From positions 32,800 to 96,799 of the forward strand of contig CAJMON010000001.1 in NCBI GenBank assembly GCA_905214955.1: a DNA stretch of 64,000 nt. Reading direction: 5' to 3'. Position 1 is the stretch's first letter; each line of letters opens with the position of its first letter. Shown one piece after another: positions 49,248 through 58,292 of the stretch. The position numbers and the translations under genes were made by a program. A model generated the notes under the pieces. It searched no databases. It had not been told where the DNA came from and saw only the letters and a program-made list of their open reading frames with translations. The stretch is from an uncultured bacterium (GTDB taxonomy: Bacteria > Bacillota > Clostridia > Lachnospirales > Lachnospiraceae).

Positions 49248-50579
49248 TTGAAACTGAAAAAATATAAAATTGCAGCGGCCATGCTTGGAATCTGTATGGC
49301 CGTTATCTGCGGTGGATGCAGCAGAGAGACATTAAATGCCCAGCTGGCAGAAAGTCTTGGTACAACAGGCATGTATGCAGGAAATGAGCCTGTGGAATCG
49401 CCCAAGATGAAAGCAGAGCGGGAATTAAAGGAAAAAGAGTCAGAGCGGTATGCCAAGGTGACAGAAAAGATTGCCGAGGCAGAAAAACTTGCCGAGATGT
49501 ATGATTATGAGGGAGCGCTGGATATCCTTTCCAATATTGAGGATGAGTATCAGGATGCAGAAGAAGTGGTGGATGCCAAGATTGAGTATCAGCAGAAACT
49601 GAGTAAGATGACTGCGTATGACGGAGATATTCCCCACCTGTATTTCCAGACCTTGATTGCAGATCCTGCCAGAGCTTTCGACGGGGATGGGATGGCTTCC
49701 ACTTACAACTGGTCCAATATGACCACCGGAGAGTTTGAACGGATCCTGGAAAGCCTGTATGAGAACAATTATGTGCTGATTGATATTCATGAAGCGTTTG
49801 GAGAGTCCAAGGCGGACGATGGAACGGTAAGCTATTATAGGGCCACGCCCATGGTGCCGGAGGGGAAAAAGCCGATCATTCTTTCGCAGGATGCAGTGGT
49901 GTATTATGATTATCTGGAAGAAGACGGTTTTGCCAGCAGACTGGTACTGGATGAAAACGGGGAAGTCAAAGCCCTCTATGAGGATGCCGATGGAAATGAA
50001 CTGACTGGTGATTATGATTTTATTCCTATTCTGGAAAGCTTTATTGAAGAACATCCGGATTTCTCCCTGCGAAATGCCAGAGGAATCATTGGTCTGACCG
50101 GCTATGCAGGAGCATTCGGCTACCGGATCAATGATGAGACTTCTGCCACCCTGGAGAGTGATCGGGAAACAGTGAAAGCCATTGCAGAGAAACTTCGGGA
50201 AGACGGCTGGTGTTTTGGCAGCAATACCTATTCTTATAGTTCTATGGCGGCCATGACGTATGACGAGATTACGGCAGATACGGACAGCTGGCTAAAAGAG
50301 ATCGGGGACTATATCGGAGGAGCAGATGTGCTGTTCTATCCTTACGGAGATGACGTTGGATTTACGGGAGATGCATTTGACTATCTTCTGGAAAAAGGAT
50401 TTAAAGTGTTCTGCGGTGTCTGGGCATCCGCCGACTATCTGGATGTTCAGTCCAATTATGTCCATGAGACACGCAGAGGTGTGGATGGCTACAACCTCTA
50501 CTATAACGAGGACAGCTACAAACAGTTTTTTAATCTTTCAGAGATTCTGGAATCTTCCCGTCCTTCCTGGGGAGAATGA
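49248..50579 (+). CDS. lipoprotein with degenerate polysaccharide-deacetylase-like domain
   Basis: A ~443-residue lipoprotein. The signal sequence KLKKYKIAAAMLGICMAVICGGC has a lipobox (ICGGC), so the mature protein would be lipid-anchored outside the membrane. A charged, probably coiled-coil stretch (about 50-125) precedes a NodB-like region: HLYFQTLI, MTTGEFERILESLYENNYVLIDI, KPIILSQDAVVYYDY (where SxDDG is usual), LTGYAGAFGYR and LFYPYGDD (like RxPYG). The H-x3-H metal site is not evident, so catalysis is doubtful. The start is TTG 49248, six bases after GAGGAGG; the longer frame begins in the promoter. A terminator follows. It may bind rather than deacetylate wall glycan. Confidence 0.75.
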   Translation: MKLKKYKIAAAMLGICMAVICGGCSRETLNAQLAESLGTTGMYAGNEPVESPKMKAERELKEKESERYAKVTEKIAEAEKLAEMYDYEGALDILSNIEDEYQDAEEVVDAKIEYQQKLSKMTAYDGDIPHLYFQTLIADPARAFDGDGMASTYNWSNMTTGEFERILESLYENNYVLIDIHEAFGESKADDGTVSYYRATPMVPEGKKPIILSQDAVVYYDYLEEDGFASRLVLDENGEVKALYEDADGNELTGDYDFIPILESFIEEHPDFSLRNARGIIGLTGYAGAFGYRINDETSATLESDRETVKAIAEKLREDGWCFGSNTYSYSSMAAMTYDEITADTDSWLKEIGDYIGGADVLFYPYGDDVGFTGDAFDYLLEKGFKVFCGVWASADYLDVQSNYVHETRRGVDGYNLYYNEDSYKQFFNLSEILESSRPSWGE

Positions 50580-50592
50580 ATAAAGAAAACAC

Positions 50593-50622
50593 CAAAACCC
50601 TCTTTACGGAAAGAGGGTTTTG
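50593..50622 (+). terminator. intrinsic terminator after the lipoprotein gene
   Basis: CAAAACCCTCTTT (50593-50605) pairs with AAAGAGGGTTTTG (50610-50622) around ACGG; 13 bp, with T residues at its 3' side. Confidence 0.8.
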
Positions 50623-50625
50623 TTA

Positions 50626-50682
50626 TATACTATAGTGACAACATCTGGTTGAGAAAGAATAATAAAATACAAGATATAGTGA
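50626..50682 (+). promoter_or_regulatory. nrdD upstream region with paired TATAGTGA motifs (possible NrdR boxes)
   Basis: TATAGTGA occurs at 50631-50638 and 50675-50682, 44 bp apart (about four helical turns), each preceded by an AT-rich, partly palindromic context (ACTATAGT; AGATATAGT). This is reminiscent of the paired NrdR operators found before nrd genes. TATACT at 50627-50632 could be a -10. No strong -35 is seen. Confidence 0.35.
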
Positions 50683-50704
50683 TGATGAAGGAGGAACATC
50701 CCCG

Positions 50705-52837
50705 ATGTATGTGATTAAAAAGGACGGGACCCAGGAAGATTTTCATGTAGAGAAGATTATTGCGGCCATCAATAAATCCGCAGCCCGTATCCTGTATAAA
50801 TTCAGTGGTGAGGAAATTCAGTTTATCTGCCAGTATGCCAAGGAGCGGGCGGCATCTCTTGGAAAAGAGGGCATTACCATTCAGGAAATGCACAATATTG
50901 TGGAAGGCGCCCTGGAAAAGGTCAATCCTGCTGTGGCAAAGAGTTACCGGGATTATCGGAATTACAAGCTGGATTTCATCCACATGATGGACGAAGTGTA
51001 CACCAAGAGCCAGTCCATCCGTTATATCGGAGATAAGAGCAACGCCAACACGGACAGCGCCCTGGTGGCCACCAAGAGAAGCCTGATCTTTAATGAGCTG
51101 AACAAGGAGCTGTACCGGAAGTTCTTTATGAACCGCAGCGAGCTTCAGGCCTGCAAGGATGGCTACATTTATATCCATGACCAGTCCGCCAGACTGGATA
51201 CCATGAACTGCTGTCTGTTTGATGTGGCAAATGTGCTACGGGGCGGTTTTGAGATGGGAAATGTGTGGTACAACGAGCCAAAGACTCTGGATACCGCCTT
51301 TGACGTGATGGGAGATATTATCTTAAGTACGGCAGCTCAGCAGTATGGCGGATTTACCGTACCGGAAGTGGATAAGGTTTTAGGCCCCTACGCAGAAAAG
51401 AGCTACCGGAAATACAAAGAAGAATTCAAAAAATATGTGGATCCGGACTGGGAAAAAGCAGACGAGCGTGCCGAGCAGTATGCCATGGACAAGGTGCGCA
51501 GAGACTTTGAACAGGGATGGCAGGGCATTGAGTACAAGTTAAATACTGTAGGTTCTTCCAGAGGAGACTATCCCTTTGTTACTGTGACCTTGGGACTTGG
51601 CACCGGCCTGTTTGAAAAAATGGCATCCATTTCCCTGTTAAATGTCCACCGGACCGGCCAGGGACGTCCTGGAAACAAAAAACCGGTGCTTTTCCCCAAG
51701 ATCGTATTTCTGTATGACGAAAACCTTCACGGGGTAGGCTGCCCAAGCGAAGATGTGTTTGAGGCAGGTGTGGCCTGTTCTTCCAAGACCATGTATCCGG
51801 ACTGGCTGTCCATGACAGGAAAGGGCTATATTTCCAGCATGTACAAGCGCTATGGAAAAGTTATCAGTCCTATGGGATGCCGGGCATTTTTAAGCCCCTG
51901 GTATGAAAGAGGAGGAATGCACCCGGCAGATGATGAAGATGTCCCTGTGTTTGTGGGACGGTTCAATATCGGTGCGGTGAGCCTCCATCTGCCCATGATT
52001 CTGGCAAAGGCCCGCTCTGAAAGCCGGGATTTCTACGAGGTGCTGGACTATTATCTGGAGATGATCCGGGGACTGCACAAGAGAACGTATGAGTATCTCG
52101 GTGCCATGAAAGCTTCCACCAACCCTCTTGCCTACTGTGAGGGCGGCTTCTACGGCGGCCATTTAAAACCCCAGGAGCGGATCAAAAAGCTGTTAAAGCC
52201 CATGACAGCATCCTTTGGCATCACTGCCTTAAATGAACTCCAGGAGCTGTACAATGGAAAATCCATTGCAGAGGACGGCCAGTTTGCCCTGGAAGTTCTG
52301 GAGTATATCAATCAGAAAGTAAATGAATTTAAAGAAGAAGACGGCTGGCTTTATGCCATCTACGGAACCCCGGCAGAGAGCCTGTGCGGCCTGCAGGTGG
52401 AGCAGTTCCGGAAAATGTACGGCATTGTGGAAAATGTTTCTGACAGACCCTATGTGAGCAACAGTTTTCACTGCCATGTCACTGAAGATCTGACCCCCAT
52501 TCAGAAGCAGGATCTGGAAGGAAGGTTCTGGGAACTGTGCAACGGCGGAAAGATCCAGTATGTCCGTTACCCCATTGATTACAACATTGATGCCATCAAA
52601 AGTCTGATCCGAAGAGCCATGGATCTTGGCTATTACGAAGGAGTGAACTTATCCCTGGCCTACTGCGATGACTGCGGCCACCAGGAGCTGGAGATGGACG
52701 TGTGCCCGGTATGCGGTTCCAGAAACTTAACCAAGATCGACCGGATGAACGGTTATCTGTCCTACAGCCGTGTCCACGGAGACACCCGGTTAAATGCTGC
52801 CAAGATGGCAGAGATTGCGGAACGGAAATCCATGTAA
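50705..52837 (+). CDS. nrdD: anaerobic ribonucleoside-triphosphate reductase (class III)
   Basis: A 710-residue glycyl-radical enzyme making dNTPs without oxygen. The N-terminal ATP cone (about 1-90) starts VIKKDGTQEDFHVEKIIAAINKSA. The ten-stranded barrel includes HDQSARLDTMNCCLFDV, GLGTGLFEKMASISLLNVHRTGQG and STNPLAYCEGGFYGG. Near the C terminus a zinc site shows CDDCGH and CPVCGS, followed by RMNGYLSYSRV with the likely radical-bearing Gly683. ATG 50705 follows GGAGGAACATCCCC. The activase gene nrdG, usually next door, is absent here: the next gene is mscS. Upstream repeats may be NrdR sites. A terminator follows. Confidence 0.95.
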   Translation: MYVIKKDGTQEDFHVEKIIAAINKSAARILYKFSGEEIQFICQYAKERAASLGKEGITIQEMHNIVEGALEKVNPAVAKSYRDYRNYKLDFIHMMDEVYTKSQSIRYIGDKSNANTDSALVATKRSLIFNELNKELYRKFFMNRSELQACKDGYIYIHDQSARLDTMNCCLFDVANVLRGGFEMGNVWYNEPKTLDTAFDVMGDIILSTAAQQYGGFTVPEVDKVLGPYAEKSYRKYKEEFKKYVDPDWEKADERAEQYAMDKVRRDFEQGWQGIEYKLNTVGSSRGDYPFVTVTLGLGTGLFEKMASISLLNVHRTGQGRPGNKKPVLFPKIVFLYDENLHGVGCPSEDVFEAGVACSSKTMYPDWLSMTGKGYISSMYKRYGKVISPMGCRAFLSPWYERGGMHPADDEDVPVFVGRFNIGAVSLHLPMILAKARSESRDFYEVLDYYLEMIRGLHKRTYEYLGAMKASTNPLAYCEGGFYGGHLKPQERIKKLLKPMTASFGITALNELQELYNGKSIAEDGQFALEVLEYINQKVNEFKEEDGWLYAIYGTPAESLCGLQVEQFRKMYGIVENVSDRPYVSNSFHCHVTEDLTPIQKQDLEGRFWELCNGGKIQYVRYPIDYNIDAIKSLIRRAMDLGYYEGVNLSLAYCDDCGHQELEMDVCPVCGSRNLTKIDRMNGYLSYSRVHGDTRLNAAKMAEIAERKSM

Positions 52838-52862
52838 AAGACCATTTTTGGAAAACTGCAAG

Positions 52863-52892
52863 GGAGCGCTGCTTTGGCGGACGCTCCTTTTT
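52863..52892 (+). terminator. intrinsic terminator after nrdD
   Basis: GGAGCG (52863-52868) pairs with CGCTCC (52882-52887), extended outwards by weaker pairs, followed by TTTTT (52888-52892). Confidence 0.75.
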
Positions 52893-52907
52893 CTGTGTTT
52901 TGCCATC

Positions 52908-52936
52908 TTGCAAGGCTGAAAAAAGTAGTATATACT
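52908..52936 (+). promoter_or_regulatory. promoter for mscS
   Basis: TTGCAA (52908-52913), 17-bp spacer, TATACT (52931-52936), 34 bp before the ATG at 52971. Confidence 0.7.
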
Positions 52937-52970
52937 GGCATCAGTTATTTGATGATTGATAGGAGATTTT

Positions 52971-53801
52971 ATGGAACTGATTGAAAAAATTTCAGAGATC
53001 ACCTGGCTGGTGACGATTTTAAAGGCGGTGCTGCTGCTGGCATTTACGTATCTGGCAGTGCTTGTCATTGACCGTACGTTTACAAAAATTGGCAGAAATG
53101 AAAATCTGAACCTGAAGTTTTTAAACAGCTTCCTAAAAGGCCTGGCCTGGGTTATCGGTGTGCTTCAGGTGGTGGCACTGGTGCCGGGAATGTCCAGCTT
53201 TACCAAGACACTGCTGGCAGGTTCCGGAATCGCAGCAGTGGTGTTAGGCCTGGCTGCTCAGGAGTCTTTTGGAAATCTCATCAGCGGAATGCTCATTGCC
53301 GTGTTCCATCCGTTTCAGGTGGGAGACCGGGTGCATCTGATTAACAACGATCTCACCGGATTTGTGGAGGACATTACCCTGCGCCATACCGTGATCCGGA
53401 CTTTGACCAACAGCCGGATCATTATTCCCAATTCAGAGATGAGCAAGGAAAAAATCGAAAATGCCGATTATGGAGACAGCACAGCTTCCTCTTTTCTGGA
53501 CGTGTCGGTAGCGTATGAAAGCAATCTGGAGTTGGCCATGGAAGTGATGGCTAAGGTGATCGGGGAGCATCCCCTGTACTGCGACGTGCGTACCGCCGAA
53601 GAAAAAGAACAGGGAGTCCCAAAAGTAAAAGTATTTGTCCGGGAATTTGGGGACAGCGGGATTATGCTCCGGGCCAACATGTGGACAAAAACAGCCAACG
53701 AAAATTTTGAAGCCTGCAGCGATGCAAGGCTTGCCATCAAAAAAGCATTTGATGAAAAAGGAATCGAGATCCCCTACAACAAAGTGGTGGTTTTAAAATA
53801 A
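52971..53801 (+). CDS. mscS: small-conductance mechanosensitive channel, MscS family
   Basis: A 276-residue heptameric channel that releases solutes on hypo-osmotic shock. Membrane segments lie at about 15-35, 55-72 and 78-105; the third is the glycine/alanine-rich pore helix, AGSGIAAVVLGLAAQESFGNLISGMLI. The beta domain follows with FHPFQVGDRVHL and EDITLRHTVIRTLTNSRIIIPNSEMSKEKIENAD, the standard MscS signature, and the C-terminal alpha/beta region ends GIEIPYNKVVVLK. ATG 52971 follows AGGAGATTTT; the longer frame would begin over that site. Confidence 0.93.
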   Translation: MELIEKISEITWLVTILKAVLLLAFTYLAVLVIDRTFTKIGRNENLNLKFLNSFLKGLAWVIGVLQVVALVPGMSSFTKTLLAGSGIAAVVLGLAAQESFGNLISGMLIAVFHPFQVGDRVHLINNDLTGFVEDITLRHTVIRTLTNSRIIIPNSEMSKEKIENADYGDSTASSFLDVSVAYESNLELAMEVMAKVIGEHPLYCDVRTAEEKEQGVPKVKVFVREFGDSGIMLRANMWTKTANENFEACSDARLAIKKAFDEKGIEIPYNKVVVLK

Positions 53802-53806
53802 AACTA

Positions 53807-53834
53807 TTGACTTCTGCGTTTGGTGTGCTATGAT
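53807..53834 (+). promoter_or_regulatory. promoter for the MATE exporter gene
   Basis: TTGACT (53807-53812), 16-bp spacer, TATGAT (53829-53834), 42 bp before the ATG. Confidence 0.65.
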
Positions 53835-53876
53835 AGGCAAAGCCTGCAGACTTAAAAATGAGGAGAAAGCTCTGAA

Positions 53877-55244
53877 ATGGAACGTGATATGACATCAGGG
53901 AATCCTGGCAGGATTCTTCTGAATTTTACTCTCCCGGTTTTTGTGGGAAATGTATTCCAGCAGTTTTACAGCATGGTGGATACCGTTGTGGTTGGAAAAT
54001 TTGTAGGAACCAATGCACTGGCAGGCGTTGGAGCCACCGGAACCATCAGCTTTCTGATCATCGGATTTTTAATGGGGATGAGTACCGGATTTACTGTCCT
54101 TACCTCCCAGCGTTTTGGGGCGGGAGATATGAAAGGAATGCGGAAAACCGTAGCTTCCGCAGCCATTTTGTCTCTGATTGTATCTGTGGTAATGACCCTG
54201 GTCAGTGTGATTGGAATGCATGGACTTTTGAAATTTTTGAATACGCCGGATGACATTTATGATGCGGCCTATTCCTATATCATCATTGTCTGTGCAGGCA
54301 TTGTCTTTCAGGTACTGTACAACCTTTTATCCAGTATTTTAAGGGCTCTTGGAAACAGCAAAACGCCGCTGTATTTCCTGATTTTGGCTGCCCTGTTAAA
54401 TATTGTGCTGGATCTGGTATTTATCATTGCCTTTCATATGGGCACAGCCGGAGCTGCCTATGCAACTGTGATTTCTCAAGGAATTTCCGGTTTTTTGTGC
54501 CTGTATTATATCATCAAAAAAGTGCCGGTTTTGCGGATGGAAAAGGAAGACTGGCATATCAATTGGCATTTGGCAAAGATCCAGATGAGCATTGGATTTC
54601 CCATGGCGTTTCAGTATTCCATCACTGCTATCGGCACCATGACCGTGCAGTGGGCGCTGAATCTGCTGGGCTCGACTGCCGTAGCAGCTTTTACAGCAGC
54701 CAACAAGATCGAGCAGATCGTGACACAGGCTTATGTGGCGCTGGGAACCGCCATTGCCACCTATGCGGCCCAGAACGTGGGTGCCGGAAAGGTGAAGCGG
54801 ATCCGCCAGGGATTTCACGCAGGCTGTATGATGGGCTGTGCGTATGCGGTGGTGACTGGCCTGATTGTGGCGTTCTTTGGAAAATATCTGACCTATCTGT
54901 TTATTTCAGATGATGTTGAGACCATTATCGGTTATGTAGATATTTATTTGAAATGCGTAGCCACGTTCTTTATTCCTCTGGTATGGGTTAATTTGTACCG
55001 AAATGGAATTCAGGGACTGGGCTATGGACTGCTTCCCATGACAGCCGGCATCGCAGAGATGGTGGGAAGAACGGTAACTGCGGTGATTGCCTCCAGGGTA
55101 CATAGCTATACCGGCACCTGTATGGCAAGTCCTGTGGCATGGGTGTTAGCAGGCATTCTGCTGTTGTTCATGTATTCTTACGTCATGCGCCAGCAGGAAA
55201 AGCGTTTTGCAGGGGTGTCTCAGGAAGAGGAAGCCGGAAGATAA
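53877..55244 (+). CDS. MATE-family efflux transporter
   Basis: A 455-residue membrane protein with twelve hydrophobic segments, expected to export cationic compounds in exchange for Na+ or H+. The opening MTSGNPGRILLNFTLPVFVGNVFQQFYSMVDTVVVGKFVGTNALAGVGATG is typical of the NorM/DinF-like MATE group, and FSTAPM-independent central blocks (GNSKTPLYFLILAALLNIVLDLVFI; VQWALNLLGSTAVAAFTAANKIEQI) repeat in the second half, reflecting the internal two-fold symmetry. ATG 53877 has AGGAG 11 bases upstream. Substrate cannot be predicted; many gut anaerobes carry numerous copies. Confidence 0.92.
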   Translation: MERDMTSGNPGRILLNFTLPVFVGNVFQQFYSMVDTVVVGKFVGTNALAGVGATGTISFLIIGFLMGMSTGFTVLTSQRFGAGDMKGMRKTVASAAILSLIVSVVMTLVSVIGMHGLLKFLNTPDDIYDAAYSYIIIVCAGIVFQVLYNLLSSILRALGNSKTPLYFLILAALLNIVLDLVFIIAFHMGTAGAAYATVISQGISGFLCLYYIIKKVPVLRMEKEDWHINWHLAKIQMSIGFPMAFQYSITAIGTMTVQWALNLLGSTAVAAFTAANKIEQIVTQAYVALGTAIATYAAQNVGAGKVKRIRQGFHAGCMMGCAYAVVTGLIVAFFGKYLTYLFISDDVETIIGYVDIYLKCVATFFIPLVWVNLYRNGIQGLGYGLLPMTAGIAEMVGRTVTAVIASRVHSYTGTCMASPVAWVLAGILLLFMYSYVMRQQEKRFAGVSQEEEAGR

Positions 55245-55269
55245 AATTGAAGCAGGATACAACAGCATT

Positions 55270-55295
55270 GGGCACTGTCAGAAGCGGCAGTGTCC
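55270..55295 (+). terminator. possible terminator or leader hairpin between the MATE and trkA genes
   Basis: GGGCACTG (55270-55277) pairs with CAGTGTCC (55288-55295), one G-U pair, followed after five bases by TGTTTTTATTT. A c-di-AMP riboswitch, which often controls K+ uptake genes, is not recognisable in this 151-bp gap. Confidence 0.4.
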
Positions 55296-55395
55296 ACAAC
55301 TGTTTTTATTTCAACCATCCAGGAACTGGAAAACAGAGGCGGAAAGTTGAGCAGATAGAGAAAATAGACAGAAGTTACAGGAGTGGAAAAAACGT

Positions 55396-56754
55396 ATGAA
55401 CATCATTATTGTAGGGTGTGGAAAGGTGGGCTCTGCGCTGGCAGAACAGCTGAGCAAGGAAGACAACGATGTGACGATTGTGGACCTGAATTATGAACTG
55501 GTTCAGGATCTGTCCAGTGACCTGGACATCATGGGGGTGGTTGGAAGCGGAAGCAACCACCAGATTCTGGAAGAAGCAGGAATTGAAAAGGCGGATCTGC
55601 TGATCGCAGTGACCGGGTCGGATGAGTTAAATCTTTTAAGCTGCCTGATCGCGAAAAAGGCAGGAAACTGCCAGACCATTGCGAGAGTGCGAAATCCAGA
55701 GTACAGCCGGGAAAGCAGCTATATCAAAGAAGAGCTGGGCCTTGCCATGGTGATCAATCCGGAGCTTGCAGCAGCCAATGAGATTGCAAGGCTGCTGCGT
55801 TTCCCGAGTGCTATCAAAATTGAGACCTTTGCAAAAGGCCGGGTAGAGCTGTTGAAATTCCGGATTCAGAAAGATTCTGTCCTTCATGAAATGGAAGTCA
55901 AGGATATTATTACAAAGCTGCACTCAGATGTGCTGGTATGTGCAGTAGAGCGGGGAGATCAGGTGGTGATTCCTACCGGTAATTTTGAACTTCGGGAAAA
56001 AGATATCATTTCCATTGTAGCCATGCCAAAAGCAGCTGCCCAGTTTTTTAAGAAGATCAAGGTTCAGACAGATCAGGTGCGGGATGCCATGATTGTCGGC
56101 GGCAGCAAGACGGCCTTTTATCTGACAGAGATCCTGCTGCATATGGGCATTGATGTGAAGATCATCGAAAAAGACCGGAAGCGCTGTGAGGTGCTCAGCG
56201 AAAACCTTCCCAAAGCTACCATTATCTGTGCGGATGCGGTAGAGCCCAATCTTCTGATTGAGGAAGGTCTGGAAGAAACAGATTCTTTTGTGGCACTGAC
56301 TAACCTGGACGAGGAAAATGTGCTGCTGTCCCTGTTTGCCCAGAAGCGTACCAATGCAAAAGTGATAACCAAGGTCAACGGTCTGGTGTTTGATGAGGTC
56401 ATTGATTCTCTGGATCTGGATACTACGATTTATCCCAAATATGTTACGTCTGAGACTATTCTTGGATTTGTCCGGGCAATGAAAAACTCCATTGGCACCA
56501 ACATTGAAACCTTATACCGCCTGGTAGGAGATAGAGTAGAAGCACTGGAATTTAAAGTGACCAAGCCTTCCGCGGCTGTGGGTGTGCCTCTGGAGCGAAT
56601 GAGATTAAAGAAAAATATGCTGGTTGCCTGTATTTACCGTGATGGCAGAATGCTGATCCCAAGAGGACAGGATGAGATTCAGATGGAAGATCATGTGATT
56701 GTAGTAACCACAAACCAGGGGCTGAATGATTTGACGGATATTCTGGAAGACTGA
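55396..56754 (+). CDS. trkA: potassium uptake regulatory protein TrkA (double RCK)
   Basis: A 452-residue cytoplasmic gating subunit with two NAD-binding RCK_N domains and two RCK_C domains. The first RCK_N begins MNIIIVGCGKVGSALAEQLSKEDNDVTIVDLN (GxGxxG, then acidic VDLN); the second begins near residue 232 with DAMIVGGSKTAFYLTEILLHMGIDVKIIEKD. VTGSDELNLLSCLIAKK and VALTNLDEENVLLSLFAQK are the matching segments in each half. Length and duplication indicate TrkA rather than single-RCK KtrA. ATG 55396 follows AGGAGTGGAAAAACGT. trkH follows after 16 bp. Confidence 0.95.
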   Translation: MNIIIVGCGKVGSALAEQLSKEDNDVTIVDLNYELVQDLSSDLDIMGVVGSGSNHQILEEAGIEKADLLIAVTGSDELNLLSCLIAKKAGNCQTIARVRNPEYSRESSYIKEELGLAMVINPELAAANEIARLLRFPSAIKIETFAKGRVELLKFRIQKDSVLHEMEVKDIITKLHSDVLVCAVERGDQVVIPTGNFELREKDIISIVAMPKAAAQFFKKIKVQTDQVRDAMIVGGSKTAFYLTEILLHMGIDVKIIEKDRKRCEVLSENLPKATIICADAVEPNLLIEEGLEETDSFVALTNLDEENVLLSLFAQKRTNAKVITKVNGLVFDEVIDSLDLDTTIYPKYVTSETILGFVRAMKNSIGTNIETLYRLVGDRVEALEFKVTKPSAAVGVPLERMRLKKNMLVACIYRDGRMLIPRGQDEIQMEDHVIVVTTNQGLNDLTDILED

Positions 56755-56770
56755 TGGACGGAGAACAACG

Positions 56771-58276
56771 ATGAATTATGCAATGATTGGATATATGCTT
56801 GGATGGGTGTGCTGTTTTGAGGGGGGATTTCTGCTTCTGCCTCTTCTGGTAGCATTGATTTACGGTGAAATACAGGTTGGTGCTGCGTATGGGATCATCG
56901 CGGTTCTGTGTCTGATCTTAGGTGCCGTAGTGGTCTGGCGTAAGCCGAAAACCACCACCATTGTGGCAAAGGACGGTTTGGTGATCGTGGCGCTTTGCTG
57001 GATCGTGCTCAGTGTGTTCGGTGCTGTGCCGTTTACCATTTCCGGGGAAATTCCCTCTTATGTGGATGCCCTGTTTGAAACCATTTCCGGCTTTACCACC
57101 ACCGGTTCCAGTATCCTCTCCAATGTGGAGGTCATGTCTCATGCAGGGCTGTTCTGGAGAAGCTTTACCCACTGGGTAGGTGGTATGGGAGTCCTGGTGT
57201 TTATTTTGGCCATTCTGCCCATGAAAGGCGGCAGCAGCATGTTTCTTATGAAGGCGGAAAGCCCGGGACCCAGTGTCAACAAACTGGTTCCCAGAATCCG
57301 TACTACAGCGATCACGCTGTATGCGATTTATATTGCGATGACGGTGTTCGAGGGAATTTTGCTTCTGATGGGAGGAATGCCTCTGTTTGACACCATCTGC
57401 ACTTGTTTCGGTACTGCCGGAACTGGTGGATTTGGCATCAAAAACGACAGTTTTGAAAGTTACAGCCGATATCTGCAAAGTGTGGTTGCCATTTTCATGA
57501 TGCTGTTTGGTGTAAATTTTAACTTTTATTATCTGATTTTAAAGAAAAAATATAGCCAGGCAAAAGAATCGGTGGAAGTGTGGGCATATTTTGGTATTAT
57601 TCTGATAGCTACCGTCCTGATTGCGTGGTGCATTTACCCACGGATTGGAAGCGGTGGAGAGGCCGTGCAGCAGTCCTTTTTCCAGGTAAGTTCCATTATC
57701 ACCACCACCGGATTTGCCAGTGCGGATTTCAATCAGTGGCCGGCTCTTGCCAGAACCATTCTGGTGACATTGATGTTCATTGGCGCCTGTGCAGGCAGTA
57801 CGGGAGGCGGCATCAAGGTGTCCCGTATCCTGATTATGCTGGAAGGCGTGCGAAAGGAACTGGGGCTGATTGCCCATCCAAGAAGTGTGCGCAAGGTGAA
57901 ACTGGATGGCAGAACCGTAGAGCATGATGTGGTGCGTTCTGTGAATTCTTTTATTACCATTTATCTGGTGATTTTTGCATTTTCCATCCTGATTATTTCA
58001 CTGGATGAAAAAGATCTTGTGACGAATTTTACGGCTGTGGCGGCCACCTTAAATAATATTGGACCGGGAATGGAGATTGTAGGACCTGCGGGAAATTTTG
58101 AGTCCTTTTCCACGCTGTCCAAATTTGTTTTGATGTTTGATATGCTGGCCGGTCGTCTGGAACTTCTGCCAATGCTGGTGCTGTTTGTGCCTTCCACGTG
58201 GAAGAAGAAACATGTCAGAAAAGAAGGCGGAGAGAAGAAGACGGCTGTGCGCCACAAAATCCTAAAAAGAGCATAG
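56771..58276 (+). CDS. trkH: potassium uptake channel protein TrkH
   Basis: A 501-residue membrane protein with four repeated membrane-pore-membrane units that import K+. Selectivity-filter-like regions are GFTTTGSSIL, FGTAGTGGFG, ITTTGFASADF and the final LNNIGPGMEIVGPAGNF; the filter glycines are all present. SFTHWVGGMGVLVFILAILP is the family segment before the second unit. A basic tail (KKKHVRKEGGEKK) ends the protein. Downstream of trkA by 16 bp, it forms the standard two-gene K+ uptake unit. An amidohydrolase gene follows after 16 bp and may be co-transcribed. Confidence 0.95.
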   Translation: MNYAMIGYMLGWVCCFEGGFLLLPLLVALIYGEIQVGAAYGIIAVLCLILGAVVVWRKPKTTTIVAKDGLVIVALCWIVLSVFGAVPFTISGEIPSYVDALFETISGFTTTGSSILSNVEVMSHAGLFWRSFTHWVGGMGVLVFILAILPMKGGSSMFLMKAESPGPSVNKLVPRIRTTAITLYAIYIAMTVFEGILLLMGGMPLFDTICTCFGTAGTGGFGIKNDSFESYSRYLQSVVAIFMMLFGVNFNFYYLILKKKYSQAKESVEVWAYFGIILIATVLIAWCIYPRIGSGGEAVQQSFFQVSSIITTTGFASADFNQWPALARTILVTLMFIGACAGSTGGGIKVSRILIMLEGVRKELGLIAHPRSVRKVKLDGRTVEHDVVRSVNSFITIYLVIFAFSILIISLDEKDLVTNFTAVAATLNNIGPGMEIVGPAGNFESFSTLSKFVLMFDMLAGRLELLPMLVLFVPSTWKKKHVRKEGGEKKTAVRHKILKRA

Positions 58277-58292
58277 AAGGAGGCGGTGCGGG

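Noticed and set aside
55245..55395. c-di-AMP (ydaO-type) riboswitch before trkA
   Set aside because: The gap is only 151 bp and shows one small hairpin, without the conserved GGGGAA/CCGAA-type blocks of that class.
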